From QYOJ01 sp043806735 (GTDB lineage: Bacteria > Bacteroidota > Bacteroidia > Bacteroidales > FEN-979): a stretch of 64,000 nt of DNA. Under the pieces are notes generated by a model. It ran no database searches and was not told where the DNA came from. It saw only the letters and a list, made by a program, of their open reading frames with translations. The stretch spans positions 17,198-81,197 of the forward strand of contig JAZDGR010000052.1 of NCBI GenBank assembly GCA_043806735.1, given 5' to 3'. Shown here in pieces: positions 53,770 through 61,809 of this stretch (positions are counted from its first letter, which is position 1; the number at the start of each line of letters is the position of its first letter). The translations under genes and the position numbers were made by a program.

Positions 53770-54582
53770 ATGATCAGGATCCAAGAGTTAAATAAAAAAT
53801 TCAATGCCGGGACCCTGGATGAGGTCATTGCCCTGGATCATATCTCGCTGGAAGTTCGTGAGCATGAATTTCTGACGGTGATCGGAACCAATGGATCCGG
53901 GAAATCGACCCTGCTTAACGCAGTGGCGGGAAATATCCTCCCCGATAGCGGGACCATTGAAATAGATGGCGAAGATGTTACCCGGAAACAGGATTATCAA
54001 CGGGCGAAAAATATATCCAGGGTCTTTCAAAATCCTTTTAGCGGAACGGCGTCTGACATGACTCTTGCTGAAAACCTTCTCATGGCCTGGTTGCGGGGAA
54101 GACCCCATTATCCGAAGATCAGCCTGAACAGGATGGGGCGTGACTTCTTCCGGAAACAGTTGGCTTCCCTGGAAATGAATCTTGAAGACCGGCTGGATAA
54201 TATCATGGGCACCTTTTCAGGGGGGCAGCGGCAGGCAATCACTTTACTGATGGCCGTCATGCAAAAACCAAACGTGCTGCTGCTCGATGAGCATACGGCT
54301 GCACTCGATCCGAAAACTGCCTCCCAGGTTCTGAAACTGACCCAGAAGTTTGTGACCGAATCCAGGTTGACGACCCTCCTGGTGACGCATTCCATGAAGC
54401 AGGCGCTGGAGCTGGGAACCCGTACCCTGATGATGCATCACGGGCAGATCATTGACGATATCCCGGCTGCCGAAAAAAAACACCTCACCGTGGAAGACCT
54501 TCTCAATAAATTTGAGGATATCAGGAAACGGGAAAAGCTGACTCCGGAGTTGATCGAACAGTTAAAAAATCAATACGCGTAA
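53770..54582 (+). CDS. ABC transporter ATP-binding protein (COG1101-like)
   Basis: The 270-aa ATPase partner of the preceding fusion: Walker A GTNGSGKST, signature TFSGGQRQA, Walker B VLLLDEHTAALDP and the switch histidine in LLVTHSMKQALELG. It starts two bases after the permease stop. Together with the STAS gene it forms a three-gene importer operon. Confidence 0.92.
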   Translation: MIRIQELNKKFNAGTLDEVIALDHISLEVREHEFLTVIGTNGSGKSTLLNAVAGNILPDSGTIEIDGEDVTRKQDYQRAKNISRVFQNPFSGTASDMTLAENLLMAWLRGRPHYPKISLNRMGRDFFRKQLASLEMNLEDRLDNIMGTFSGGQRQAITLLMAVMQKPNVLLLDEHTAALDPKTASQVLKLTQKFVTESRLTTLLVTHSMKQALELGTRTLMMHHGQIIDDIPAAEKKHLTVEDLLNKFEDIRKREKLTPELIEQLKNQYA

Positions 54583-54594
54583 AATCGTTTATTG

Positions 54595-54669
54595 TGGGAA
54601 CTACAGGATTCGAACCTGTGGCCTCCTGCTTGTAAGGCAGGCGCTCTGAACCAACTGAGCTAAGCTCCC
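54595..54669 (-). tRNA. tRNA-Val(TAC)
   Basis: A 75-nt cloverleaf on the minus strand: acceptor GGGAGCT/AGTTCCC with discriminator A, anticodon stem CCTGC/GCAGG with loop CTTACAA (anticodon TAC, valine), T-loop GGTTCGAATCC. CCA is not encoded. Confidence 0.95.
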
Positions 54670-54680
54670 GTTTGAGGGTG

Positions 54681-54688
54681 CAAATATA
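54681..54688 (-). promoter_or_regulatory. -7 box of tRNA-Val
   Basis: TATATTTG on the minus strand fits TAnnTTTG, 12 nt before the tRNA 5' end. The -33 element is weak. Confidence 0.5.
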
Positions 54689-54731
54689 ACCATATTTTTT
54701 TCGTAAACTTGCTTGTTCTTACTCCACGGCC

Positions 54732-56633
54732 ATGATACGGCGATCTTTTCGCTACTGCTGGTTATTGCCAACAGTGTTTCTCCTCCCCTTCTGCACTCAA
54801 ACCCATTCTCCTGAAATCCAGCAGGATCCCTCCCGGCAGGCAGCAGTGCGGGATTCGATCGGAGTACTGGATTCGCTGGTTTCCATCTATAAAATCCGGG
54901 ATCCAAAACTTGCCCAAACCTGTGCACGCAGTGCGATGACCCTTGCCCGGCAAATCGATGACCGGGCCATGGAAGTTAGAGCTTACAGGCTGATGGGCTT
55001 TTCATTGATCAATACAGATGAGGACTCCAGTTTTATATTTTACCACAGAGGATTGGAGATTGCAGATTCATTCCGGATCACCGGGGAAAAACCGCATCTC
55101 TATTACAATCTGGCGGTGATTTATCAACAAGCCCAGAATTATCAGACAGCATTGGCCTATTATGATTCGGCCAGAAGGATGTTTTCCCATGGAGATGATT
55201 TTGCGAACTTATCGAATGCCTGGTGTGCGATCGGAAACATTAAGCATGATCTCTATGATTATACAGGAGCCCGTGAAGCTTATGATACCGCATTAAAAAT
55301 AGCTGTCGATCATTTCATTCATAAACAAAGGGGAATCGCTCTTGCCAATTTATCTAAATACGCAGACACCGGACAACGGGCAATCAGGATGCAAAAAGAG
55401 GCGATTGAGTATCTGAATAAATCAGAAGGGAACGAAGAAGAGATTGCCTTAATCCTGATCAATATCGGCAAATACTTTCCTGATCCGGATTCCGCATTGG
55501 TTTATTATAAGGAAGCAATCCGGTTGGGCGAGAAGTATTCCCTGGAAGAAGTAATGATTGGAGCCTATAATAATATGGTTTATAGCTTCCTGGATAAGGG
55601 AGACCTGGCTCAGGCCGAAGCCTGTTTAAAGAAGTATGCGATTCCCCTGGCCCAATCGGATTCCAACTTCGACTGGCTCTCCACCCTGTATGATTCCTAT
55701 GCCGATGTGTTTGCAGCCAAAGGCGACTTCCGGAATGCCTTTGCCTCGGAACGGAAAGCGATGGAGGCAAAGGGTCGGTCGGATACGAAGCGTGCAACCG
55801 GTCAGGTTCGTCTGTTGGCCGCTTTGCTGGATCTGAAAAACAAAGAGTTACTGATCCGGGTAAAGAGCCAGCAAGTGCTGGCAGAGGAGAGCCGGAGCCG
55901 GCAATTCCTGCTTTGGCTGATCATTGCCATGTTTGTTGCGATAGGTCTCGGCGTTTTAGTTTTTATCCTGTCGCAACGGAACCGGTTAAACATGCAGCGC
56001 CAGCAGATTGATTCGGCTACCCGCATCCTCCGGATGGAAGAGCAGGAGAAAGAGCGGCTGGGCAGGGAGTTGCATGACCTTACCGGACAGGTGATCCTGG
56101 GGATCGCCGGGGAGCTTGAGCAAGCCGGGTTTACCGATATGGGGAAAAAGGAGCATCTTCAGCAGCGGATCCGTGAGATCGGCGACGGCATCCGGCAGAT
56201 CTCCCACCGGATGGCCAAACCGGGGATGCATCAACTCACTTTGGCGGAGCTTGTCACCGACCTGTGCGACAGTTACCGGAAATCGCTGGGAATGGAGATT
56301 GCACTCAAAATGCCGACAAAGTTGCCCGATTTGCCTCCCGAAGCTACCCTGCACCTTTACCGGGTGGTTCAGGAGCTGCTCACCAACGCAAGCAAATATG
56401 CCCGGGAGAGCCTGGTGAGTCTTGCAATCCATTACGATGGAAAGCAGATCGAGCTCTTCTATTCCGATGAGGGGCCGGGATTTGACAAAACCAACCTTCC
56501 TTCCGAAGGCATGGGATTATCCATTATCTTTGAGCGGATTAAGTTTTTGGGTGGGGAAGCCCGCCTCGAAACGGATCGTGGAGCCGGGACATTCTGGGAA
56601 ATTATTGTGCCGGTCCACCGGTCCACCAAGTAA
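54732..56633 (+). CDS. TPR-containing sensor histidine kinase (HisKA_3)
   Basis: A 633-aa kinase: an N-terminal export signal, an extracytoplasmic TPR-like helical region (about 45-385), one membrane helix (LLWLIIAMFVAIGLGVLVFI), then a NarX-type HisKA_3 domain with the phospho-histidine in RLGRELHDLTGQ and HATPase_c with VVQELLTNASKYA and GPGFD. This architecture is common in Bacteroidota. The response regulator follows after 15 nt. The signal is unknown. Confidence 0.88.
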   Translation: MIRRSFRYCWLLPTVFLLPFCTQTHSPEIQQDPSRQAAVRDSIGVLDSLVSIYKIRDPKLAQTCARSAMTLARQIDDRAMEVRAYRLMGFSLINTDEDSSFIFYHRGLEIADSFRITGEKPHLYYNLAVIYQQAQNYQTALAYYDSARRMFSHGDDFANLSNAWCAIGNIKHDLYDYTGAREAYDTALKIAVDHFIHKQRGIALANLSKYADTGQRAIRMQKEAIEYLNKSEGNEEEIALILINIGKYFPDPDSALVYYKEAIRLGEKYSLEEVMIGAYNNMVYSFLDKGDLAQAEACLKKYAIPLAQSDSNFDWLSTLYDSYADVFAAKGDFRNAFASERKAMEAKGRSDTKRATGQVRLLAALLDLKNKELLIRVKSQQVLAEESRSRQFLLWLIIAMFVAIGLGVLVFILSQRNRLNMQRQQIDSATRILRMEEQEKERLGRELHDLTGQVILGIAGELEQAGFTDMGKKEHLQQRIREIGDGIRQISHRMAKPGMHQLTLAELVTDLCDSYRKSLGMEIALKMPTKLPDLPPEATLHLYRVVQELLTNASKYARESLVSLAIHYDGKQIELFYSDEGPGFDKTNLPSEGMGLSIIFERIKFLGGEARLETDRGAGTFWEIIVPVHRSTK

Positions 56634-56648
56634 CCAACCTTCCGCCCT

Positions 56649-57281
56649 ATGATCAAGATATTTGTTATCGAAGACCATGTGGTTACCTCTGCCGGGATCC
56701 GCAGCCTCTTCCGGTCGTCGCGCGATGCCATTGCCGTAACTGGTTGCGTCACCCGAGTGGAAGAGGCTCTTGAAAAAGCCGATCCTGCGAAGATAGATCT
56801 CTTTTTGTTGGACCTCTGGCTCCATTCGACCGATCCCATTCAGAACCTCCGTCTGCTTCAGCGGAAGTTTCCCGGAAAACCAATTGTCGTTTTTACTTCG
56901 GAAGAGTCCCCCATCTGGCAACAGAAGATGATGGAAGCCGGAGCGATGGGGTACATTATCAAAACCTCTTCGAGGAGCGAGATCAAATCGGCGCTTGAGC
57001 GGGTGATGCAGGGGCAGGCGGTCTTCTCCGTTTCCATTGAGACCTTCGACAAGGAGAGGGGATTTACCACCTCTTCTGTGGGTGTTTCCAACAGCCTCTC
57101 CCGGCACCAGCATGAACTGTTGACGTTGCTTGCCCAGGGATACCCGCAATATGACATCGCAAAAAAACTGGGAATCGCTGTATCTACGGTAGAAAAAAGC
57201 CTCAAGCATTTGCGGCAGAAATTTGAGGTAAAGAGCAACAGCGAATTGATCAGGTGGGCAACCGCTCATCGGCTGATCTGA
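56649..57281 (+). CDS. NarL/FixJ-family response regulator
   Basis: A 210-aa regulator with a receiver domain (IFVIEDHVVTSAGIRSLF, acceptor aspartate in LFLLDLWL, IIKTSSRSEI) and a C-terminal LuxR-type helix-turn-helix (LTLLAQGYPQYDIAKKLGIA, STVEKSLKHLRQKF). It is the partner of the TPR kinase. The 149-bp module with paired CGGATTTCCG sites lies directly after it, so that module is a candidate target. Confidence 0.9.
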   Translation: MIKIFVIEDHVVTSAGIRSLFRSSRDAIAVTGCVTRVEEALEKADPAKIDLFLLDLWLHSTDPIQNLRLLQRKFPGKPIVVFTSEESPIWQQKMMEAGAMGYIIKTSSRSEIKSALERVMQGQAVFSVSIETFDKERGFTTSSVGVSNSLSRHQHELLTLLAQGYPQYDIAKKLGIAVSTVEKSLKHLRQKFEVKSNSELIRWATAHRLI

Positions 57282-57353
57282 TTTTTAACCTTCCTTATTT
57301 TTTCATAATATTCTTCTTTGAAATGGCACCTCCGGATCCCCGGAAGAGCAAAA

Positions 57354-57502
57354 TCCGTCGTTTTTCAATTTCCCGTGGTGTGCAAATTGCACGCCATTTT
57401 TTCAAAGCATGAGGGATGATAATCAGCAGTTTATCTGTTTCAGGCGGTGTTTCAGATAGCGGATTTCCGCAGGTTCATTTTACGGATTTCCGCTATTGAC
57501 AA
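57354..57502 (+). repeat. 149-bp terminator/promoter module, copy 1
   Basis: A gap-free near-copy of 61274-61422 (constant offset of 3920). It contains a hairpin terminator, two CGGATTTCCGC sites (57460-57470 and 57483-57493) 23 bp apart, and a TTG -33 box at its end. Confidence 0.93.
57377..57402 (+). terminator. Intrinsic terminator of the two-component operon
   Basis: GGTGTGCA-AAT-TGCACGCC hairpin (one G-T pair) followed by A and six T. It lies 95 nt after the response-regulator stop. Confidence 0.75.
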
Positions 57503-57526
57503 ACGGGTAGTAACTCTTTAGCTTTA
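57496..57526 (+). promoter_or_regulatory. Promoter of the small secreted protein gene
   Basis: TTG (57496-57498), 20-nt spacer, TAGCTTTA (57519-57526). The same boxes with the same spacer length recur at 61416-61446 although the spacer sequences differ, which argues for selection on the promoter. Confidence 0.7.
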
Positions 57527-57565
57527 CCCTGGCAGAAACATAGTTCACCATTAAATCATTATCCC

Positions 57566-57961
57566 ATGAAAACAATTTCATTATTACTTATCCTGGGGTT
57601 TGTCGCGGCAGGTCAAGCCGGCAAAGCCCAAAAACCGATTCCGTCCTGGAATGCTCCGGTTTATTATGAGGAGAATTTTCAGGAATCCGGAACAAAACCA
57701 CAAGGTTCAAAATCTGCAAAAGGAAAGAGAACCATGAATATCAAAGCAAAGGGAACGGATGGACAGACACCCTGTCAAGCGACTGTGTGGGTGTATAGCC
57801 TTGATGAGCGGGATATTCTCGGGCCCTATACGGTGGATTGCGAAGAAACACTCCCGGTCGAGATTGACGAGCGCTTGTGGGGTGTACTGGTTCAAACGGA
57901 AGATCATATATATGTGGACGTATGGATTGATCAGGAGAATCCGCTGATATCCGGAGGCTGA
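57566..57961 (+). CDS. Small secreted protein, unknown function
   Basis: A 131-aa protein with a signal peptide (about 1-22, ending AGKAQ) and a mature part containing a lysine/glycine-rich stretch and then a compact beta-rich domain (TPCQATVWVYSLDERDILG, two cysteines that could pair). No family recognised. It is driven by module copy 1 directly after the two-component genes. Confidence 0.65.
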   Translation: MKTISLLLILGFVAAGQAGKAQKPIPSWNAPVYYEENFQESGTKPQGSKSAKGKRTMNIKAKGTDGQTPCQATVWVYSLDERDILGPYTVDCEETLPVEIDERLWGVLVQTEDHIYVDVWIDQENPLISGG

Positions 57962-57977
57962 GATGGGATGAAGAATA

Positions 57978-58047
57978 AACCTCCTTTCACTTCAGAAAGC
58001 AATTCAAATCTGGTATAACCCGGATCACTAACGAAAGAAAGGAGGTT
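57978..58047. repeat. Inverted repeat after the small secreted protein gene
   Basis: Perfect 11-bp arms AACCTCCTTTC (57978-57988) and GAAAGGAGGTT (58037-58047) enclose 48 bp. They bound the start of the AT-rich patch. Confidence 0.6.
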
Positions 58048-58102
58048 CTATGCAAAGATAAAAGAGAAAAATTGAATTATATCTCAACTTACAGATGATA
58101 TT

Positions 58103-58906
58103 GTGGCTGATCTTACATATTCTAATGATGAAGTAGAAGAAAGTTTTGCGCCATGTATTTTTGTCCCAAATGTGGATATTGCTGGCAGTAACAAGCAGCC
58201 AATATTCTCTCCCGGTATCGAAGCTGATTGTAGCAGTGATTCAACTCTTGAAGATCATATCGTGGCATGGTACCTCACGGAAGAAGGTGCTAAAGTGCAA
58301 GTATTTTTAGACGAAGATGAAAGTCTTACTACTACTAATCCGATCTTCATCTTAGACAATGGTGATCCTAATCCCCAATCAAATAGTTCTGAGATCCAGC
58401 CACCCGATGATGATTTAAAATCCATCTTATCTACTACCTATTTTCATTCATGTGAATACAGGATAAATTACCATTATGAAAATTGGCCAGATCGTCCAGA
58501 CTTTACTATTGTCGCTTATAGGATAGATCCTCAAGGTGTAATTCACTGGATTTACAATGCTGGAGGATGGAAACTGATTGCAAAAGTGAAAAGAAGTGAT
58601 GTGGGTACAGACCTGGCACAGTGGGAATACTTTTGTAACAATTATACTCCTTATAATCAGAATTACGTTTACTGGAATACCTTTGAGCGGGATTGGAACA
58701 GATCTGAAAAACTTCTTGGTGACGCATACAGGAATGGAACTACTCTACATCTTTACGGTCAACGAAAATATTACTATGAATGGTACTCAATTGATCCTTC
58801 ACAGTTACAGATTAATAATACGGATTTAAGTTATATTTATACTAATTGGGCGAAGTGGCATAATAACTATAAATCAAAATATAGGATCTGGCGAGTTGAA
58901 TTATAA
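58103..58906 (+). CDS. Hypothetical protein, probably 5'-truncated
   Basis: A 267-aa reading frame starting at GTG 58103, with an in-frame stop at 58073. The sequence is rich in aromatic residues and includes DPQGVIHWIYNAGGWKLIAKVK, NYVYWNTFERDWNRSEKLLG and YEWYSIDPSQL. It resembles the C-terminal part of secreted proteins of Bacteroidota, but no signal peptide is present, so the 5' end may be lost. Codon use is AT-rich compared with the flanking genes. Function unknown. Confidence 0.55.
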   Translation: MADLTYSNDEVEESFAPCIFVPNVDIAGSNKQPIFSPGIEADCSSDSTLEDHIVAWYLTEEGAKVQVFLDEDESLTTTNPIFILDNGDPNPQSNSSEIQPPDDDLKSILSTTYFHSCEYRINYHYENWPDRPDFTIVAYRIDPQGVIHWIYNAGGWKLIAKVKRSDVGTDLAQWEYFCNNYTPYNQNYVYWNTFERDWNRSEKLLGDAYRNGTTLHLYGQRKYYYEWYSIDPSQLQINNTDLSYIYTNWAKWHNNYKSKYRIWRVEL

Positions 58907-58923
58907 TTGGGATACCATTAATT

Positions 58924-58956
58924 AAAGGGGAGAGGTGGGGATACCCTCCCCTTTTT
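58924..58956 (+). terminator. Intrinsic terminator
   Basis: AAAGGGGAG paired with CTCCCCTTT, followed by further T residues, 18 nt after the preceding stop and before the next ATG. Confidence 0.75.
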
Positions 58957-58969
58957 AAAACCTTTTAAC

Positions 58970-59596
58970 ATGAAAAAAACTTGCATTAGCATTTTATTCC
59001 TTGTTCTTGGAATTCTTGCTTCCGGACAAACAGATATCGCTGTTTGCTTTAATTCAGTTGGTTCGGGGATCAATTTCACTATTGACTACTCAAAGACAAT
59101 AAAATCCAAAAATGAGTTAGGTTTAGGATTACGAATTAATATCAATAGAATTAAACATCCGGATGATCAGATGCACGTATTTCTTAATCGTTTGTATGCA
59201 ACGGAATTCCTGCAATATTTTGGGATACGGATGTTTTATCACAAAATGATATTTCATAGGTTAGAATGTATAAAACCCTTCCTCTTCTATGATTTACAAT
59301 CATCTTGGTCAACAACACGAAACTATATTTATTCTCCATGTTCTCTTGATACTAATGGAAATGTTCTATATAAAAATATTACTGTATATTATGGACCTTT
59401 CTTTTGGATTGAACAAAATATTGGAATTGGATTTAAAGCAAGAATTTTCAAATCATTTTATCTTACTCAAAGTATAGGGGCAGGGGTATTGTTCATTATC
59501 GGGGAGGATAAAATTCTTCCCATTACATATGACAAATTTTCGTGGGAATTTGGGTATTTGCTCAGTGTGGGAATTGTTTACAGGATTAAGGAGTAA
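58970..59596 (+). CDS. Putative outer-membrane/secreted protein, unknown function
   Basis: A 208-aa protein with a clear signal peptide (MKKTCISILFLVLGILASGQ) and repeated amphipathic strands suggestive of a small outer-membrane barrel (LGLGLRININ, KPFLFYDLQSSWS, YLLSVGIVYRI). No family is recognised. Strongly AT-rich codon use, like the gene before it. Confidence 0.6.
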   Translation: MKKTCISILFLVLGILASGQTDIAVCFNSVGSGINFTIDYSKTIKSKNELGLGLRININRIKHPDDQMHVFLNRLYATEFLQYFGIRMFYHKMIFHRLECIKPFLFYDLQSSWSTTRNYIYSPCSLDTNGNVLYKNITVYYGPFFWIEQNIGIGFKARIFKSFYLTQSIGAGVLFIIGEDKILPITYDKFSWEFGYLLSVGIVYRIKE

Positions 59597-59621
59597 TGGT
59601 TTCAGATTTCCTGAATAGTAT

Positions 59622-61085
59622 ATGATCTCTAATCTGAAAAATGATGAGCGAATGCCCGTGGATAGCGCTCAATGGTATCCTGAAGCAACCGCAAACTATA
59701 CCTATGGTGATGGATCACAGGAAATAGAGAGAACTGCAACAGATTCAACATTTATGCCATATTCCTACCCGAATACCGGCAGGTTTCAGAATGTGGTTTT
59801 AGAAACTACCCACGAATTGATTGACGGACGAAGCTATCCTTCAGACCACGTGAGCATGTGTGACGTGAATGGGGTTATGCATCACCCCCCTTGTTCAAAC
59901 CCGGTAACCACATCCTTCTCCACATTGAATTATGGAGTACTAACCTATAATACCGGACCTACCAATGCCATTAAGATAGAAAAATCGGCTTTTACCGATA
60001 ACCGCCGGGGCATCTACCTGGGCAATGCCGATTATGCTACCGTGACGGCCAACTCATTCCAGATCCCGGTTTGGACGGGAAGTGACACTTGTTATGGACT
60101 GTACCTTGGATCGTGTACCGGATACCATGTGGAAGGAAACGAATTCAACGCGCCTAATAATACTCTTTTCCAGCCGGGCCTGCTTACGCCAATAGAAGAG
60201 ATAGGACTCATCGTTGACAACTCAGGAGGCCAACCCAACGAAATCTATCGCAACTATTTTGAAAACCTCGACATCGCCATCAATGCACAACGTGTGAACC
60301 GGTACGATCCGGGTTCAGGTGGAGGAGAATGAGGAGAAAGTGAGTCCACTTACACCGGCCTCGTGCTCAAATGTAACACCTATAACGATAACTCCTACGA
60401 CGAGATGGTTACCCGCGAGAATCCCACCGGGGTGGAAGGAATCGCCCGCGACCAGGGAAGCTCCAGCCCGCCTACTAAAGAAGACCTTGCCGGTAATACA
60501 TTTTCTCCTTACCACGAAACCGCGCAAATCGCGGAGACCGATATCAAAAACCAGGGGAATTTCGTGTTCTATTATCATCATATTCAAGGTCCTTATACTA
60601 CTGATCCCCGTGTTAAACCTGATTTTTATACCACAAGTACGGTTCAGCCGGATCAATCATATTATCCTTTTGATTCCACTTGTTGTCCTTCCCGGCTTGG
60701 ATCAGGAGGATCACAGGAGGATCTGACGGAAACAATGGAATCGGAATCGGATAGCGCCGATCTGTTGTTTATTGAGTACAGCTCCCTGGTGAATGGCGGA
60801 GATATCGAAACGCTGAACGACGATGTCTTTTTCAGCATGCCTCCCGATGCAGTTCCATTGCACCAGGATCTGCTGGGTGAATCTCCCTACCTTTCCGATA
60901 CGGTCATGAAATCGGCCATTGCCAAAGAAGAGGTGCTGACCAATGCGATGATCCGGGATATCCTGGTGGCCAATTCGCAACCGGCAAAGTCAAACGATAT
61001 ACTGGACGAACTGGACATCGGCAAGCTGAAAGGAGGGCTCTATATCCTGAAAATAACCATGCCCGGGAAACAGCCGGTGATGTAG
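59622..61085 (+). pseudogene. Broken T9SS-type beta-helix protein
   Basis: Two open stretches in the same frame (59622-60332 and 60333-61085) are separated only by a TGA at 60330-60332; the protein pattern runs on across it (NRYDPGSGGGE, stop, GESESTYTGLVLKCNTYNDN). The first half looks like a right-handed parallel beta-helix (IEKSAFTDNRRGIYLGNADY, YHVEGNEFNAPNN). The second contains NAMIRDILVANSQPAKS and ends in a short GGLYILKI tail like the end of a T9SS sorting domain. A stop lies just upstream of the first ATG and no signal peptide is present. Likely a decayed remnant of a large surface protein. Confidence 0.65.
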
Positions 61086-61273
61086 AAGGTGGTGGTCAGG
61101 TAATCCACCTCATCCCCCGGCCCCTCTGCCTGCCTACGGCAGTCAGGCAGGTTCTCCTCAAAGAGAAGGGGAGATATTCCCTCTCCTTGAGGAGAGGGTT
61201 AGGGTGAGGTGGATTACCAGGGAGAGGGTTAGGGTGAGGTGGATTACCAGGGAGAGGGTTAGGGTGAGGTGGA
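61086..61273. repeat. Nested intergenic repeats with 30-bp tandem copies
   Basis: A 370-bp gene-free stretch (61086-61455) begins with a palindromic element (CCACCTCATCCCC... paired with ...GGGTGAGGTGG) that contains a nested CCTGCCT/AGGCAGG palindrome. From 61193 a 30-bp unit beginning AGAGGGTTAGGGTGAGGTGG is repeated almost three times and runs into module copy 2. Short open frames here are repeat-derived. Confidence 0.85.
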
Positions 61274-61422
61274 TCCGACGATTTTCACTTTTACGTGGCG
61301 TGCAAACTGCACGCCATTTTTTTAGAACATTAGTGGTGATAATCAGTAGTTTAGCTGTTTCATGCGGTGTTTCAGATAGCGGATTTCCGCAGTTTCATTT
61401 TACGGATTTCCGCTATTGACAA
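61274..61422 (+). repeat. 149-bp terminator/promoter module, copy 2
   Basis: Near-identical, ungapped partner of 57354-57502, with the same hairpin, the two CGGATTTCCGC sites (61380-61390 and 61403-61413) and the TTG box. Confidence 0.93.
61297..61323 (+). terminator. Intrinsic terminator in module copy 2
   Basis: Perfect GGCGTGCA-AAC-TGCACGCC hairpin, then A and seven T. It would end transcription coming from the pseudogene side. Confidence 0.75.
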
Positions 61423-61446
61423 GGGCCTGGAAACATCGTAGCTTTA
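61416..61446 (+). promoter_or_regulatory. Promoter of the zinc-ribbon/amidohydrolase operon
   Basis: TTG (61416-61418), 20-nt spacer, TAGCTTTA (61439-61446). A predicted start near 61452 leaves almost no leader before ATG 61456. Confidence 0.7.
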
Positions 61447-61455
61447 CCGGAGCTA

Positions 61456-61809
61456 ATGTTGTCCCACATGAAACAATGCGAGAATATCCGGAAAACATCC
61501 GGTATCCACACATCGGTATGCCGGTTCGATCACCCCGAAGAGATTGAGACGATGCATATTCACGATTGCCCCTTTTGCCACACCCATCATGTGTACCTGG
61601 TACGGGTATCGAGACTCCCTGTCGTCGAAAGGAAAAATACGACGCTGATCCGGACGCTAAAAAAACGGTCCCGCCTGGTTCGCGTGTTCTTTTGTCCGGT
61701 CGATGGCCGTCATTTCCGGGCCATTCTGACGCTGTTTCATACCTCCCGGGAGGTGATCAGGAACATCGAAGTCATCGGCTTGAAAAAGTCTCTTAAAACA
61801 GCCTCATGA
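61456..61809 (+). CDS. Small zinc-ribbon-like protein
   Basis: A 117-aa protein with two cysteine knuckles, HDCPFCHTHH and FFCPVDGRHF, about 44 residues apart, as in zinc ribbons. The ATG at 61456 has a GGAG just upstream; ATG 61468 is an alternative. It overlaps the next start by four bases (ATGA), so the two proteins are probably made together. No exact family is recognised. Confidence 0.65.
   Translation: MLSHMKQCENIRKTSGIHTSVCRFDHPEEIETMHIHDCPFCHTHHVYLVRVSRLPVVERKNTTLIRTLKKRSRLVRVFFCPVDGRHFRAILTLFHTSREVIRNIEVIGLKKSLKTAS

Noticed and set aside
54601..54927. Minus-strand open frame across tRNA-Val and the kinase start
   Set aside because: It overlaps a clear tRNA and the 5' end of a well-supported kinase gene; no protein pattern is seen.
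60330..60332. TGA as selenocysteine or programmed readthrough
   Set aside because: No selenocysteine-insertion hairpin is evident, the site is in a Gly/Glu-rich linker, and the gene is damaged at both ends, so a nonsense change or read error is more likely.
61204..61419. Short open frame with a repeated RWITRERVRV peptide
   Set aside because: It is entirely the translation of the 30-bp tandem repeat and runs into the terminator of the 149-bp module.
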